64,000 nucleotides of DNA from Bradyrhizobium sp. NP1 (GCF_030378205.1 NZ_CP127385.1:4070001-4134000); one strand, 5' to 3'; counted from the stretch's first letter, positions 33,699 to 42,471 are shown. Numbers and translations: made by a program. The notes: generated by a model from the letters alone, not told the origin.

Positions 33699-35918
33699 TC
33701 AATGCGCCAATGGATCGGGACGCAGCTGCAGCTTGTAGACGCGTGGCTGTTCGGACTTGCCGTTTTCGGCGTGGAACACGGCACGCGTGCCCGATGTCGT
33801 CCACAGCGCACGGCCTTTCCAGCCCGCGTTGGGATCGTCGACGCGGCCGTCGACATTCTTGGTGAAGAAGGCCGCCGGATAGGGCACGTGGAACTGGAGC
33901 ATCTTGCCGTCGACGAGCGCGGTGATCGCCTCGCCGCCATTGGTCATGGCGAGCGGCACGTTCTCGCCGAGGCCGAAGGTGTTGAAGCGATCGACCCACA
34001 CGTAATAGGCATGATTGGCGCTGCCTTTGTTGTCAACACCTTCAAACTGCGGGCCGGGGAAGCGGTAGAGCGTCCAGCCTTCATAGCACTGCTCGCCGGT
34101 CACGGCCGTCGCTCCGGTCAGAGCCGCCTTGCACTTTGAACGATCGAAGCTCGCCAAATGTCCGCTCGACAACGCGGTCCAGGCGACACCCTTGGTGTCG
34201 AGATCGAGGCCGCGCGGTCCCCAGGTTCCCGGCGGTGGCTGGAAGAGCTCGGCAAGAGCGGTGTTAGCCGGGTCGGCGCCTGGAATGAAGTGCACCAGGT
34301 AGCCCGGCTGATCCAGGTTGGAAAAGCCGCTGTCCATCGACTGCCCCCAGATGGTGTCGTCGATGGGGCTTGCCTGCACGCCATACCAGCCGGCGACGAC
34401 GCGCTTTTGCTTGGTCAGATCGACCGGCTGGCCGATCTCCACGTATTCACCGCGCTTGCCCCAGCCGGGGACGTCGACAATGAGTGGCGCCCACCCCTGC
34501 GAAGCCTTGGCGTCGTGCGTCTCCAGATATTTCCTGGTGTTGAGCCAGCCGACCGCAGGAAAACCCGCGCCGCCTGCACTCGTCCACAATGTGTTGTTGG
34601 CGTCGTGTCCGAAATAGAGGTGCTGCGTGGTGAAGCAGGTCGGGATCAGCTCGAACTTCTTTGTCTGGGGATCATAGAGCGAGAGATGCCGTACCGACTC
34701 GTTGAGCGGCGCGACCTTGGCCGAGGGATGATCGCCGCCGGCCTTGCACCAGTCGGGATTGGCGTGGGCGCGGACGCGCGCGGCAAACCAGACGCGGTTG
34801 GCGTCGTCGATGATCAGATTGTGGTTTGAGGTGTGGCCGTCCCAGATCGGCGTGTCGCCCCAGAAAGCCGATGTGCCCAGGGGATCGTCGACCACCGACG
34901 GCGTGCCGGGCATGAACGGGTGCTCGACATTCCAGGTCTTGTTGTTGACGGGATCGAGGACAGGAACGAGATCCGTCGATTCTTCCGGCGAGCCATAAAT
35001 GAAGCCGTTGGCGTTGACGCGCGGGTTGCGTTTGTCGGTCGAAATGGCGTCGTGCATGTAGTGCGTGGGCGACGCCCAGTCCCACAGCGTGACCACTATG
35101 TTGCGTTCCACGCCGGTAGGCCGCTGCGGCTTGGCCGACGGCAATTCGCCCTTGGCGATCCGGTCGGTCCAATCGGCGAACAGTGACAGGCCGAGGTCGG
35201 GTCCGATGCGGGCAATGCCGCTGGCCATGCGCGTCATCGCCTGTCCGGACTGGATGCGCCGCGTCCACATCTCGGTCGAGTTCTTGAACTCTCCCAATTC
35301 CTTCACATGGGGCGAGCGCAAGTTCTCGCTGCCGAGTGCGTGACACGACTGGCAGGTGTTCTTGACGAGATCAATCCAGTTGCCCTGGTTCTTCATGAAC
35401 GTCGGGATGTGATTGCCATTGTCGCCCGTACCCGGAAACTGATCGGCCGCAGGGATCTTCAGCATCGAATACCAGTACATGCCGGGATAGTATTTCGCGG
35501 CGTCGGCGGGGGTCGGCGCCACGACGGCTTTCAGCGCCAATTGCTGGCCGGGCTCAGCATCGACGTGAGCTGAATCAACGAGCCCGTAGCCGCGAACCCA
35601 CACCTTGTATTTCGCTTTGGGGAGATCCGGGATGACGTAGCGGCCCGCGTCATCGGTGACAACGATCTTGGCGTACCTGGTCGGAAGATCCGTCGTCTCC
35701 GCGATCACCCAGACGCCTGCTTCAGGTCCCGTCGTGCTCGTCACCACGCCACCGATGTCGGTGGATCCGATCGAGACTTGCCCGCTCGACTGCGAGGCTC
35801 CGCTGGATTGCGCCAAGGCAGTAGACAGGGCAGCAGAGGCGATCGGCAGCAGTGGGACGAGGCCGCACAGCGCGACTAGCAAAAAGCGCCCGTGCGCCCT
35901 TTTGACCGGCAGAGTCAT
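33699..35918 (-). CDS. Periplasmic protein with carboxypeptidase-regulatory-like domain and haem c motif
   Basis: 739 residues. Signal peptide (RFLLVALCGLVPLLPIASAA). An Ig-like carboxypeptidase-regulatory domain at about 50-130 (GGVVTSTTGPEAGVWVIAET, VTDDAGRYVIPDLPKAKY). A single CQSCH haem-binding motif near 193. The C-terminal 500 residues look like a beta-propeller (NHNLIIDDANRVWFAARVRA, LDLDTKGVAWTALSSGHLAS). It may be a periplasmic oxidoreductase of unknown substrate; a lyase-like propeller is also possible. It stands alone, so context gives no help. Confidence 0.8.
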   Translation of the reverse strand: MTLPVKRAHGRFLLVALCGLVPLLPIASAALSTALAQSSGASQSSGQVSIGSTDIGGVVTSTTGPEAGVWVIAETTDLPTRYAKIVVTDDAGRYVIPDLPKAKYKVWVRGYGLVDSAHVDAEPGQQLALKAVVAPTPADAAKYYPGMYWYSMLKIPAADQFPGTGDNGNHIPTFMKNQGNWIDLVKNTCQSCHALGSENLRSPHVKELGEFKNSTEMWTRRIQSGQAMTRMASGIARIGPDLGLSLFADWTDRIAKGELPSAKPQRPTGVERNIVVTLWDWASPTHYMHDAISTDKRNPRVNANGFIYGSPEESTDLVPVLDPVNNKTWNVEHPFMPGTPSVVDDPLGTSAFWGDTPIWDGHTSNHNLIIDDANRVWFAARVRAHANPDWCKAGGDHPSAKVAPLNESVRHLSLYDPQTKKFELIPTCFTTQHLYFGHDANNTLWTSAGGAGFPAVGWLNTRKYLETHDAKASQGWAPLIVDVPGWGKRGEYVEIGQPVDLTKQKRVVAGWYGVQASPIDDTIWGQSMDSGFSNLDQPGYLVHFIPGADPANTALAELFQPPPGTWGPRGLDLDTKGVAWTALSSGHLASFDRSKCKAALTGATAVTGEQCYEGWTLYRFPGPQFEGVDNKGSANHAYYVWVDRFNTFGLGENVPLAMTNGGEAITALVDGKMLQFHVPYPAAFFTKNVDGRVDDPNAGWKGRALWTTSGTRAVFHAENGKSEQPRVYKLQLRPDPLAH

Positions 35919-35931
35919 TTCTCTCCCCTCC

Positions 35932-36078
35932 CTATGGCTTTAGTTGCGTGAAATCGGCGACGTACCTTCCCTGTCTAGTGCCCGCAGCGCCGGCAGAAGA
36001 CCCATCCATCAAGGCTTCGAAGAGCAAATCTACGATCAGGCTCTCTTTCGAGGAACCGTCGTGTTCGTCCGCAGCCAT
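35932..36078 (-). CDS. Possible short protein upstream of the haem-motif gene
   Basis: 48 residues (MAADEHDGSSKESLIVDLLF, then EALMDGSSAGAAG), ending 14 bases before the large periplasmic gene. No clear ribosome-binding site or similarity; it may be chance. Confidence 0.25.
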   Translation of the reverse strand: MAADEHDGSSKESLIVDLLFEALMDGSSAGAAGTRQGRYVADFTQLKP

Positions 36079-36176
36079 ACTTTTTTCGACCAGCTGGCAC
36101 GGTGCCGGGCTCCGAAGGGAGGAGCTGGGGAGCGACCTCCGATCGCCCTTCCAAGACAATGAAAATGTATAGGTTT

Positions 36177-36253
36177 TGGTCGGGGCAGCTGGATTCGAAC
36201 CAACGACCTGCAGTACCCAAAACTGCCGCGCTACCAGGCTGCGCTATACCCCG
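36177..36253 (-). tRNA. tRNA-Pro (anticodon TGG)
   Basis: On the minus strand the acceptor CGGGGTA pairs with TGCCCCG-type 3' bases, the anticodon stem GCAGT/ACTGC encloses loop TTTGGGT, the T loop is TTCGAAT and an encoded CCA lies at 36177-36179. The central TGG reads proline codons. Confidence 0.93.
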
Positions 36254-36340
36254 ATCCGATAATGCCCCGTCGATAACACGCCCCTGCTCTGCCCATCAAG
36301 GCGGCAGGAGCAGCCCAAGGCCGGGACGCCCTAAAACCGC

Positions 36341-36823
36341 TCAGTGGCTGTTGAACAGCGGGTGGGCGACGCGGTCGCCGGGCCTGATGCCATATTTCTG
36401 CGCCGTGCCGGCGGCCACCTCGAGCACGCCCTTCGCCAGCCCGTTCGAGGGGATGATCCTGGTCGACATCGGCTCGGTGTTTTCCGCGATCCGCAGGATC
36501 CGACCGTCGGCGCGGATGAAGATCATGTCGAGCGAGATGTAGGTGTTCTTCATCCACATCGAGACCTGCTGCTCGGGCGAGAAGTCGAACAGCATGCCTT
36601 TGCCGTCCGCAAGCTCCTTGCGGTACATCAAGCCGGTAGTCTTCTCTTCCTCGGTTCGGGCCACCTCGACGGAGAAGACCTGCACACCGGACTTGGTGAC
36701 GATCTCCAGCGGCTCGAGACTGGCCGCGCGCGCGGCACCATTCGCGATTGCACAAAGCGCTACGAGCGCCAGAGCGGCGAGCCAGCCACGCAGGCCGAGA
36801 GACTGATGTCGATGGGAAATCAT
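36341..36823 (-). CDS. Secreted DUF192 protein
   Basis: 160 residues. The signal peptide ends near ARA-ASL. The rest is one DUF192 domain: VEVARTEEEKTTGLMYRKEL, GMLFDFSPEQQVSMWMKNTY, ISLDMIFIRADGRILRI, GVLEVAAGTAQKYGI, GDRV. The family is widespread, small and beta-rich, of unknown function. ATG 36823 was preferred over a TTG two codons upstream. Confidence 0.92.
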   Translation of the reverse strand: MISHRHQSLGLRGWLAALALVALCAIANGAARAASLEPLEIVTKSGVQVFSVEVARTEEEKTTGLMYRKELADGKGMLFDFSPEQQVSMWMKNTYISLDMIFIRADGRILRIAENTEPMSTRIIPSNGLAKGVLEVAAGTAQKYGIRPGDRVAHPLFNSH

Positions 36824-36925
36824 TACCAAAAAGACAGGATCGGGTTCTTCGGAACCGACCTTAGCCCAACGATCATGGCAAAGGCGAGAGGCACGTCGTG
36901 CCTCGATCGCCCCGTGGCGTCCACT

Positions 36926-37585
36926 TTAGTGTGAAGACAGGGCCGGCGAGCCGGTCTCGGGATGGATTTCGGCGGCCATCATCCCCTTCGAGCCCGGCCC
37001 GAACCGCACCAGCACGTACTGGCCGGGGCGCAGTTCGGTCATGCCGAACCGGCGCAGGGTCTCCATGTGGACGAAAATGTCAGGGGTGCCCTCGCCCATG
37101 GTCAGGAAGCCGAAGCCACGGAGCCGGTTGAACCACTTGACCTGCGCCCGCTCCAGCCCGCTGGTCGGGGTGACCGTGACGTGGGTCCGCGGCGGCAGCA
37201 TCTGCGCCGGGTGGATCGCGGTCGATTCATCCATCGAGAGGATGCGGAAGGCCTGATAGCCCTTGGCGCGCTGCACGCATTCGCAGACGAGCCGTGCGCC
37301 CTCATAAGCGGTCTGATAGCCGTCGCGACGCAGCACCGTGACGTGCAGCAGCACGTCCGGCCAGCCATTGTCAGGGACGATGAAGCCGTATCCCTTCGAG
37401 GCATCGAACCATTTGATAACGCCGGAGATTTCGACGAGGTTGGCGGCTGCGTCGCCGAGACCGGAAAATGCCTCGATGGCGGGATCACGTGGCTTGCTCG
37501 GGTACTCGCCAGCTCCAAGCCGGTTCTGCCCGCTCCCACCAGGGGGACCCCCGAGCTTCTTGGACTCAAATCCGTCCGACCCCAT
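36926..37585 (-). CDS. Dual cold-shock-domain protein
   Basis: 219 residues. Two cold-shock domains: residues 53-115 (GVIKWFDASKGYGFIVPDNG, DVLLHVTVLRRDGY) and 145-210 (RAQVKWFNRLRGFGFLTMGE, DIFVHMETLRRFG). Each keeps the RNP1-like KGYGFI or RGFGFL and RNP2-like aromatic residues for single-stranded nucleic acid binding. Tandem cold-shock domain proteins are typical of alphaproteobacteria. It probably acts as an RNA chaperone or regulator. Confidence 0.92.
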   Translation of the reverse strand: MGSDGFESKKLGGPPGGSGQNRLGAGEYPSKPRDPAIEAFSGLGDAAANLVEISGVIKWFDASKGYGFIVPDNGWPDVLLHVTVLRRDGYQTAYEGARLVCECVQRAKGYQAFRILSMDESTAIHPAQMLPPRTHVTVTPTSGLERAQVKWFNRLRGFGFLTMGEGTPDIFVHMETLRRFGMTELRPGQYVLVRFGPGSKGMMAAEIHPETGSPALSSH

Positions 37586-37779
37586 AACCCCGGACCCTCA
37601 CACAATTTCCTGCGGCCCTTCGTCCCAGCTTTCGGGGCCGGCCATCCATGAGCCGCTCATGATGGCAACGCGCGAATCTTTCGAATCAAAAGATAACACT
37701 CCCGCTTCCGGCGCATAGATAAAAAACGGATTCGCCGGAACCTATGAACAGTCTTGCACAGCTTCGAATCAACCCGGCA

Positions 37780-38541
37780 TCAGTTCCCGACGAACGGTCC
37801 GAGCGTCTCGCCGATGTCGTGGCGGATCACGAGATCGGCCATGTCGTCCTGATCGGTCGGCTCGTTGTTGATGATGACGAGCCTGGCGCCGTTGTTCCTG
37901 GCCATCATCGGAAAGCCCGCTGCGGGCCACACCACCAGCGAGGAGCCGATGGCGAGGAAGAGATCGCAACGCTGCGCCAGTTCGCTGGCGCGCTGCATTG
38001 CAACTTCGGGCATCGCCTGGCCGAACGAAATGGTCGCGGTCTTCACCGGCTCTTCGCACATGGTGCAGTCGGGTGCGCCGCCGTCCTGCTCGAAGCGCTG
38101 CTTCACCCAGGCGAGATCGTAGGCCTGACCGCAGCCGATGCAGCGCGCATAGGTGGTATTGCCGTGGAGCTCGACGACATGTTCGGCGGCGAAGCCTGAC
38201 GCCTGATGCAGATTGTCGATGTTCTGGGTGATGACGGCGGGAATCTTGCCGGACCGATAGAGCGACGCCAGCGCGCGGTGTCCGCGGCCGGGTTTCGCGG
38301 CGGCAAAGGTCGGCTCCATCGCAAATCGCCGACGCCAGGATTCGTCGCGGGCCTCCCGGCTCGCGACGAACTCGTCAAACGGAATCGGCCGGTTGCGCGT
38401 CCACAAGCCCCCGGGAGAGCGGAAATCGGGAATGCCGCACTCGGTCGAGATGCCGGCGCCGGTGAACGGTACGATGGAGCGCGCTGCCGCGATCATCTCG
38501 CCGAGCTGTTCGACGCCGGTGCTGAGATCGGACGCGATCAT
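37780..38541 (-). CDS. Sir2-family NAD-dependent protein deacylase
   Basis: 253 residues. Sirtuin motifs are all present: PFTGAGISTECGIPDFRSPG, the NAD-pocket TQNIDNLHQASG, catalytic ELHGN, zinc Cys pairs CIGCG and CTMCEE, FGQAMPE and AIGSSLVVWPAAG. It removes acyl groups from lysines using NAD. ATG 38541 was chosen; a TTG sits two codons upstream. Confidence 0.94.
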   Translation of the reverse strand: MIASDLSTGVEQLGEMIAAARSIVPFTGAGISTECGIPDFRSPGGLWTRNRPIPFDEFVASREARDESWRRRFAMEPTFAAAKPGRGHRALASLYRSGKIPAVITQNIDNLHQASGFAAEHVVELHGNTTYARCIGCGQAYDLAWVKQRFEQDGGAPDCTMCEEPVKTATISFGQAMPEVAMQRASELAQRCDLFLAIGSSLVVWPAAGFPMMARNNGARLVIINNEPTDQDDMADLVIRHDIGETLGPFVGN

Positions 38542-38659
38542 TGGCAATCATCCAAAAAAGGGGCCGTGCTAACGATAGCACAGCCCACCCGATTGCCAGC
38601 GCGATGCCGCGCATGGCGGCGAGGCAGGCGCCCCCGCTCCCGCCGCATGTCTTTTACCG

Positions 38660-38926
38660 TCAGGCCGCCTCGGCCGCTTCGTTGAGACCGGCGTCGTCGG
38701 CAGGTTCCGCCGCCTCGCCGCCTCGCTTCTCGGACTTCTTCGGTTTTGCCGGTTGCGGCGCAGCCAGCGCCTTCTTCGCCGGCTTGCCGAACTGCGCAAG
38801 CCGCTCCATCTCGGCCTCGAGCTCGAGCTGCCTCGCCGCGACCTTTTCCAGGAGCTTGGCGTTGACGTTGTCGCGCAGCATCGCGAGATCATCAATCGTC
38901 ATCGCATCCAGATCGATCTTCGCCAT
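38660..38926 (-). CDS. H-NS/HvrA-like N-terminal oligomerisation protein without DNA-binding tail
   Basis: 88 residues. MAKIDLDAMTIDDLAMLRDN, then VNAKLLEKVAARQLELEAEM is the coiled-coil oligomerisation part of alphaproteobacterial H-NS/HvrA-like proteins. Instead of the usual C-terminal GxTWxGRGxxPxW DNA-binding motif there is an Ala/Pro/Lys/Glu tail (KPKKSEKRGGEAAEPADDAG). AGGAGG precedes ATG 38926. It could modulate full-length H-NS-like partners, as truncated H-NS forms do elsewhere; this is inference. Confidence 0.75.
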   Translation of the reverse strand: MAKIDLDAMTIDDLAMLRDNVNAKLLEKVAARQLELEAEMERLAQFGKPAKKALAAPQPAKPKKSEKRGGEAAEPADDAGLNEAAEAA

Positions 38927-39302
38927 TTCGTTCCCTCCTTCGAAGTTCGCCTGTCCCGCAGCACCCCCCTTGCACGAACTTCGAGAACGCAACGGGCGCC
39001 AGCCGATCGATTCCTTTCGCTGCTCGATCAGAATTTTTCGCGCAGAATTTTTTCGCGACTGAGTTCCAATCGAGCGGCCGCTTCGCGAACGCAAGCGACT
39101 TCAGATCGACGGCTCGCTTTCGCTAGCGGGAAGCGCCGCGCGCGACAAGATGCTGTCCGCCTTATCCACCGCGCGACGCCTGCGCCGCGCGCAAAATTTT
39201 TTCGCGCATGTGCATATCCGTCGATCGGATGACGCGCGTCCAAATCACGCCCCAATCTCGGACGCGAATGAGCGCGAGGCGAATCAAAAAGAAGGATGGG
39301 CC
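38927..39302. other. Divergent intergenic region with repeated A-tract/CG motifs
   Basis: 376 bases with no clear gene. AATTTTTTCGCG-type motifs occur at 39031-39042, 39045-39057 and 39195-39206. They may be binding sites for nucleoid proteins. Confidence 0.45.
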
Positions 39303-39467
39303 ATGACCAAGCCAGACGACCGTCGCGCGCGCGAGCGCGAGGAGATTGCCGCACGCGTTGCGAGCTTCAAGGCGACCCAGGAGAAATTCGAGCGCGAGCG
39401 CGACGAATATTTCCGCAAGACCCTTGCCGATGCCAGCAAGCCGCAGCGGCCGTCGTTCTGGTCTTAA
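39303..39467 (+). CDS. Small charged helical protein
   Basis: 54 residues (MTKPDDRRAREREEIAARVA, then EKFERERDEYFRKTLADA), likely one long helix. An AAGGA site lies 8 bases before ATG 39303. A strong terminator follows 27 bases after the stop. Similar short proteins occur in Bradyrhizobium, as I recall; no function known. Confidence 0.7.
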   Translation: MTKPDDRRAREREEIAARVASFKATQEKFERERDEYFRKTLADASKPQRPSFWS

Positions 39468-39493
39468 GATCGCGCAAGCGAATCGGCAAAATC

Positions 39494-39526
39494 AAAGCCC
39501 GGAAGCAAGGCTTCCGGGCTTTTTTC
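39494..39526. terminator. Bidirectional rho-independent terminator
   Basis: AAAGCCCGGAAG/CTTCCGGGCTTT with a 5-base loop, then TTTT on the plus strand; on the minus strand it is flanked by TGATTTTG. It serves two convergent genes. Confidence 0.88.
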
Positions 39527-39527
39527 A

Positions 39528-39818
39528 TCACCAGTAGGGGTGACGATAGTAGTAGCGATGGCGATAATAGGGTCCGCCGCCATAATAGGCGTAGGGACCG
39601 GGGCCGTAGTAGGCGCCCGGACCATAGTAGTAGCCCGGGCCGTAGCCGCCGTAATAATAGGGCCCCGACGCCGCGATCGCGCCGGCGGTCAAGGCACCGG
39701 CCGCGAGGCCAAACGCCAATCCCGGACCGACGCCACGCCAATGCGCCTCTGCTGGCGTGCTCATGGTCGTTGCGGCGACCGTGCCCACCGTCGCCAGAAC
39801 TGCCAGTGTCTTCATCAT
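39528..39818 (-). CDS. Secreted Gly/Tyr-rich protein
   Basis: 96 residues. The signal peptide (MMKTLAVLATVGTVAATTMS, then TPAEA) is followed by a glycine-zipper-like stretch (GPGLAFGLAAGALTAGAIAA) and about 50 residues of Gly, Tyr and Pro (GGYGPGYYYGPGAYYGPG) ending in Arg/Tyr/His. GGAGG is 8 bases before ATG 39818. Such proteins are frequent in rhizobia and presumably lie in the envelope. Confidence 0.82.
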   Translation of the reverse strand: MMKTLAVLATVGTVAATTMSTPAEAHWRGVGPGLAFGLAAGALTAGAIAASGPYYYGGYGPGYYYGPGAYYGPGPYAYYGGGPYYRHRYYYRHPYW

Positions 39819-40037
39819 GCGCATGTCCTCCATCCGTATGCCCCTGGACAACGCGGGCGGTTGTCCATGGTTGCACGGCGTTTCGGCCGGATCGGAGCAG
39901 CATTGGACGAGCCGCCAGCAGCTGCCGCGGCGTCAAGGCGTCCAGCCATGCGATCTCGTACGGGCGGCGATCCGCAAATTGCGGGAACGAACTCGGCCTT
40001 TCCGGATTACTTTTGGTTCCAATACATGGGTTCCGAA

Positions 40038-40142
40038 ATGCCGGCCTGGCTGGAAATTTTGATCGATATGATCGGCTTTGCCGGCTTCGTCGGCCTGGCC
40101 ATCTATCACAAGCCCAAGAAGAACGACGAGCCGATCCGATAA
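40038..40142 (+). CDS. Membrane microprotein, 34 residues
   Basis: MPAWLEILIDMIGFAGFVGL, then AIYHKPKKNDEPIR: one hydrophobic helix and a basic-acidic tail. An ATG four codons upstream (40026) is also in frame. No strong ribosome-binding site. The amphipathic design argues that it is real. Confidence 0.5.
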   Translation: MPAWLEILIDMIGFAGFVGLAIYHKPKKNDEPIR

Positions 40143-40164
40143 GCGGCGCGCCGATGCGGCGCCG

Positions 40165-40350
40165 TCAGTTGGCGGGCTTGGGATTCCCCGCGGTGCGCAC
40201 CAGCCGGTCAGCCTTCACCAGCACCTTGGTCTCTTCGGGTTGCGGCCTGAGCGAGAAGCTCACCACGACGAAGGCCATGCAGAGCAGCGTCCCGACGACG
40301 ACGACGCGTCGGTAGGTCTGTCGGTCCGCGGTGTGGAAGGATGAGGCCAT
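40165..40350 (-). CDS. Small single-pass membrane protein, 61 residues
   Basis: A polar start (MASSFHTADRQTYRR), one helix (VVVVGTLLCMAFVVVSFSL), then a polar tail (RPQPEETKVLVKADRLVRT). GGAGGGAG precedes ATG 40350. No family name known. Confidence 0.7.
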   Translation of the reverse strand: MASSFHTADRQTYRRVVVVGTLLCMAFVVVSFSLRPQPEETKVLVKADRLVRTAGNPKPAN

Positions 40351-40475
40351 GGTTGCTCCCTCCCCCACACCTAACGCAACCCGCTGCCGCCGCAACGCGA
40401 TTTCAGTCTTAACCTAACTGAATAGGGTTATCTCTTGCGAGGTAATCCGCCGTTAGGGCTGTTGCCCGCGGCGCC

Positions 40476-40571
40476 TTACAGGACCAGTGCAGCCAATTGA
40501 TAGAGCGCGTAGCCGACCTGCACTCCGACAAGCACGAGTGCCGCCACCATCAGATAAAAGCTGAAATGCAT
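40476..40571 (-). CDS. Membrane microprotein, 31 residues
   Basis: MHFSFYLMVAALVLVGVQVG, then YALYQLAALVL: almost entirely one hydrophobic helix. Downstream of a second microprotein gene on the same strand (40763-40861). No strong ribosome-binding site. Confidence 0.45.
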   Translation of the reverse strand: MHFSFYLMVAALVLVGVQVGYALYQLAALVL

Positions 40572-40762
40572 GATGCCCTGAACCAAAACGTCCCGTCGCG
40601 GCCCGGCCCTGCGTGCTGCCGGAAGCCAAACGCAATACTTGTCGGTGATCTTTCTTTTGCAAAAACGCCGGCGGAGGCGGCGCCGAGGACTGCGCACAAC
40701 AGGCTTCCGCCGCCGCGGAAGGGAGACTCCTGTCGTTTGGGTACCGACCGAGCTCCCGCCTG

Positions 40763-40861
40763 TCACACGCCGTAGAAGAGTTTTATTCCCCACAGCACCA
40801 CAACGATGGCGGAGACCAACGTGGCCACCGCCAACACACTCTCAAAGGAAGCGACTCTCAT
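40763..40861 (-). CDS. Membrane microprotein, 32 residues
   Basis: MRVASFESVLAVATLVSAIV, then VVLWGIKLFYGV and TGA at 40763. It is one helix with Trp, Lys and Tyr near the end. GGAGAG lies upstream of ATG 40861. It resembles the 31-residue frame 190 bases downstream in size and topology. Confidence 0.5.
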   Translation of the reverse strand: MRVASFESVLAVATLVSAIVVVLWGIKLFYGV

Positions 40862-41095
40862 TCTACTCTCCGCTTCCCAGCCCCGGGGAAGCGGTCTAGT
40901 TGATTCGTTCATTTGCCTGCAATCGAAGGCTCACAATCGCTTGAACGTTGATGGCGCGCTGTGGTTTGCGAGTCACATCTCGCGTGCAGGGGCCCGTTTT
41001 CGCGGAACCGCCGCCCCTGCACGGCCTGCCGATTTGCTGCTATTGAGGGCGGCCGGAAGCAGACCACAACAAATTCCGCTCCAGGGAGACCTATC

Positions 41096-41548
41096 ATGCG
41101 CTATCTCCACACCATGCTGCGCGTCCAGAACCTCGATCGCGCGCTTAAATTCTATCGCGACGCACTCGGCCTGAAGGAGGTCCGCCGCATCGACAACGAC
41201 AAGGGCCGCTTCACGCTGTCGTTTCTCTGCGCGCCCGAGGACGAGGCGGAGCTGAAGAAGCTGCCGCCGACCCGCGGCGCGCCGCTGGTCGAGCTCACCT
41301 ACAATTGGGACGAGGAGAAGTACGGCGAGGACCGCTATTTCGGCCACCTCGCCTACGAGGTCGACGACATCTACGCGACCTGCGATCGCCTGATGAAGCT
41401 CGGCATCACCATCAACCGCCCGCCGCGCGACGGCAACATGGCCTTCATCCGCTCGCCCGATCTGCACTCGATCGAGCTGTTGCAGAAGGGCGAGCCGAAG
41501 CCGCCGGCCGAGCCGTGGACGTCGATGCCCAACACCGGCCACTGGTGA
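41096..41548 (+). CDS. gloA: Glyoxalase I (lactoylglutathione lyase)
   Basis: 150 residues. It converts the methylglyoxal-glutathione hemithioacetal to lactoylglutathione. Family positions: RYLHTMLRVQNLDRALKFY with the first metal His, LVELTYNWD with a Glu ligand, YFGHLAYEVDDIY with the second His, and SPDLHSIELLQKG with the last Glu. This is the nickel/cobalt-type short form. AGGGAG lies 7 bases before ATG 41096. Confidence 0.94.
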   Translation: MRYLHTMLRVQNLDRALKFYRDALGLKEVRRIDNDKGRFTLSFLCAPEDEAELKKLPPTRGAPLVELTYNWDEEKYGEDRYFGHLAYEVDDIYATCDRLMKLGITINRPPRDGNMAFIRSPDLHSIELLQKGEPKPPAEPWTSMPNTGHW

Positions 41549-41604
41549 CGGAACCTCGCCTCCTCACTCGCGTTCTCCTCATGGCAGGTTTTGAGGAGGA
41601 GAGG

Positions 41605-41685
41605 ATGGGAAGAGGAATTCTGCTGTGGCTTTTGGGTGTGCCGATCCCGGTGATCATTCTGTTATGGTTGTTCTTCGGACACTGA
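41605..41685 (+). CDS. Membrane microprotein, 26 residues
   Basis: MGRGILLWLLGVPIPVIILL, then WLFFGH. A very strong purine-rich site (GAGGAGGAGAGG) abuts ATG 41605, and a hairpin with T-run follows at 41709. The LLGVPIPxIILL pattern is one I recall from small alphaproteobacterial membrane proteins. It hides inside a longer shadow frame. Confidence 0.7.
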   Translation: MGRGILLWLLGVPIPVIILLWLFFGH

Positions 41686-41708
41686 TCGCGGCCAACAGGT
41701 GATTTGAA

Positions 41709-41739
41709 GGCTCCGTCGCGCGATGCGGCGGAGCTTTTC
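41709..41739 (+). terminator. Terminator after the 26-residue microprotein
   Basis: GGCTCCGTCGC pairs with GCGGCGGAGC across a short loop and is followed by TTTTC. Confidence 0.65.
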
Positions 41740-41819
41740 ATTTGATGCAAATCATCCTCGCGCCTTTTGCGTGAACTTCCGCTATGAAGGGCGCAACGAT
41801 CAGCGAAGGGGAGCCAAAC

Positions 41820-42467
41820 GTGCCGGAGAGCGGAAAAGGACAATTGACGATCTGGGGCCGCGCCAATTCGGTCAACGTGCAGAAAGTGCTGTGGTGCCTT
41901 GCCGAGCTCAACCTGCCCTACCAGCGCATCGATGCCGGCATGCAGTTCGGCAAGAACGACGAGCCTGCCTATCTCGCCATGAACCCGAACGGGCGGGTGC
42001 CGACGCTGGTCGACGGCGATTTCGTGCTTTGGGAATCCAATTCGATCATGCGCTATCTCTGCCTCGCCTATGGCAAGGGATCGCCTGTTTATCCCGACGC
42101 CCCGCGGCGTCGCGCCGGCGTCGACCGCTGGCTGGACTGGACGCTCTCGACGCTGCAGCCGGTCGACCGGCCGGTGTTCTGGGCGCTGGTGCGCACGCCG
42201 GTCGAAAAGCGCGACATGGCCGCGATCCAGAAGGACGTCGATGCGGAGGCCGTGGTGTGGCGGGTCGCCGAGGACGTCCTGGCGTCGCGCCGCTTCATCG
42301 AGGGCGACGACTTCACCATTGCCGACATCGCGATCGGCGCGTTCGCGCGGCGCTGGTTCGGCGTCGAAGGCGTCAAGAAGCCGAAGCTGCCGAACCTCGA
42401 ACGCTGGTTTTCGCAGTTTTCCAGCCGGCCGGGATTTGTGCAGTTCGTCGCCAAGCCGATGTCGTGA
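41820..42467 (+). CDS. Glutathione S-transferase family protein
   Basis: 215 residues. An N-terminal thioredoxin-like domain (LTIWGRANSVNVQKVLWCLA, NPNGRVPTLVDGDFVLWESN with the cis-Pro and Glu-Ser of the glutathione site) and a C-terminal helical domain (FIEGDDFTIADIAIGAFARR). GTG 41820 has AAGGGGAG 6 bases upstream; ATG 41784, 12 codons earlier, has none. Confidence 0.92.
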   Translation: MPESGKGQLTIWGRANSVNVQKVLWCLAELNLPYQRIDAGMQFGKNDEPAYLAMNPNGRVPTLVDGDFVLWESNSIMRYLCLAYGKGSPVYPDAPRRRAGVDRWLDWTLSTLQPVDRPVFWALVRTPVEKRDMAAIQKDVDAEAVVWRVAEDVLASRRFIEGDDFTIADIAIGAFARRWFGVEGVKKPKLPNLERWFSQFSSRPGFVQFVAKPMS

Positions 42468-42471
42468 GAAC

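Noticed and set aside
35975..35995. CTAGTGCCCG sequence as another palindromic element
   Set aside because: No matching arm was found within 120 bases.
40641..40780. 105-codon frame ending in the 31-residue microprotein
   Set aside because: The N-terminal part is Arg-rich with no signal; only the last 31 codons look like a protein.
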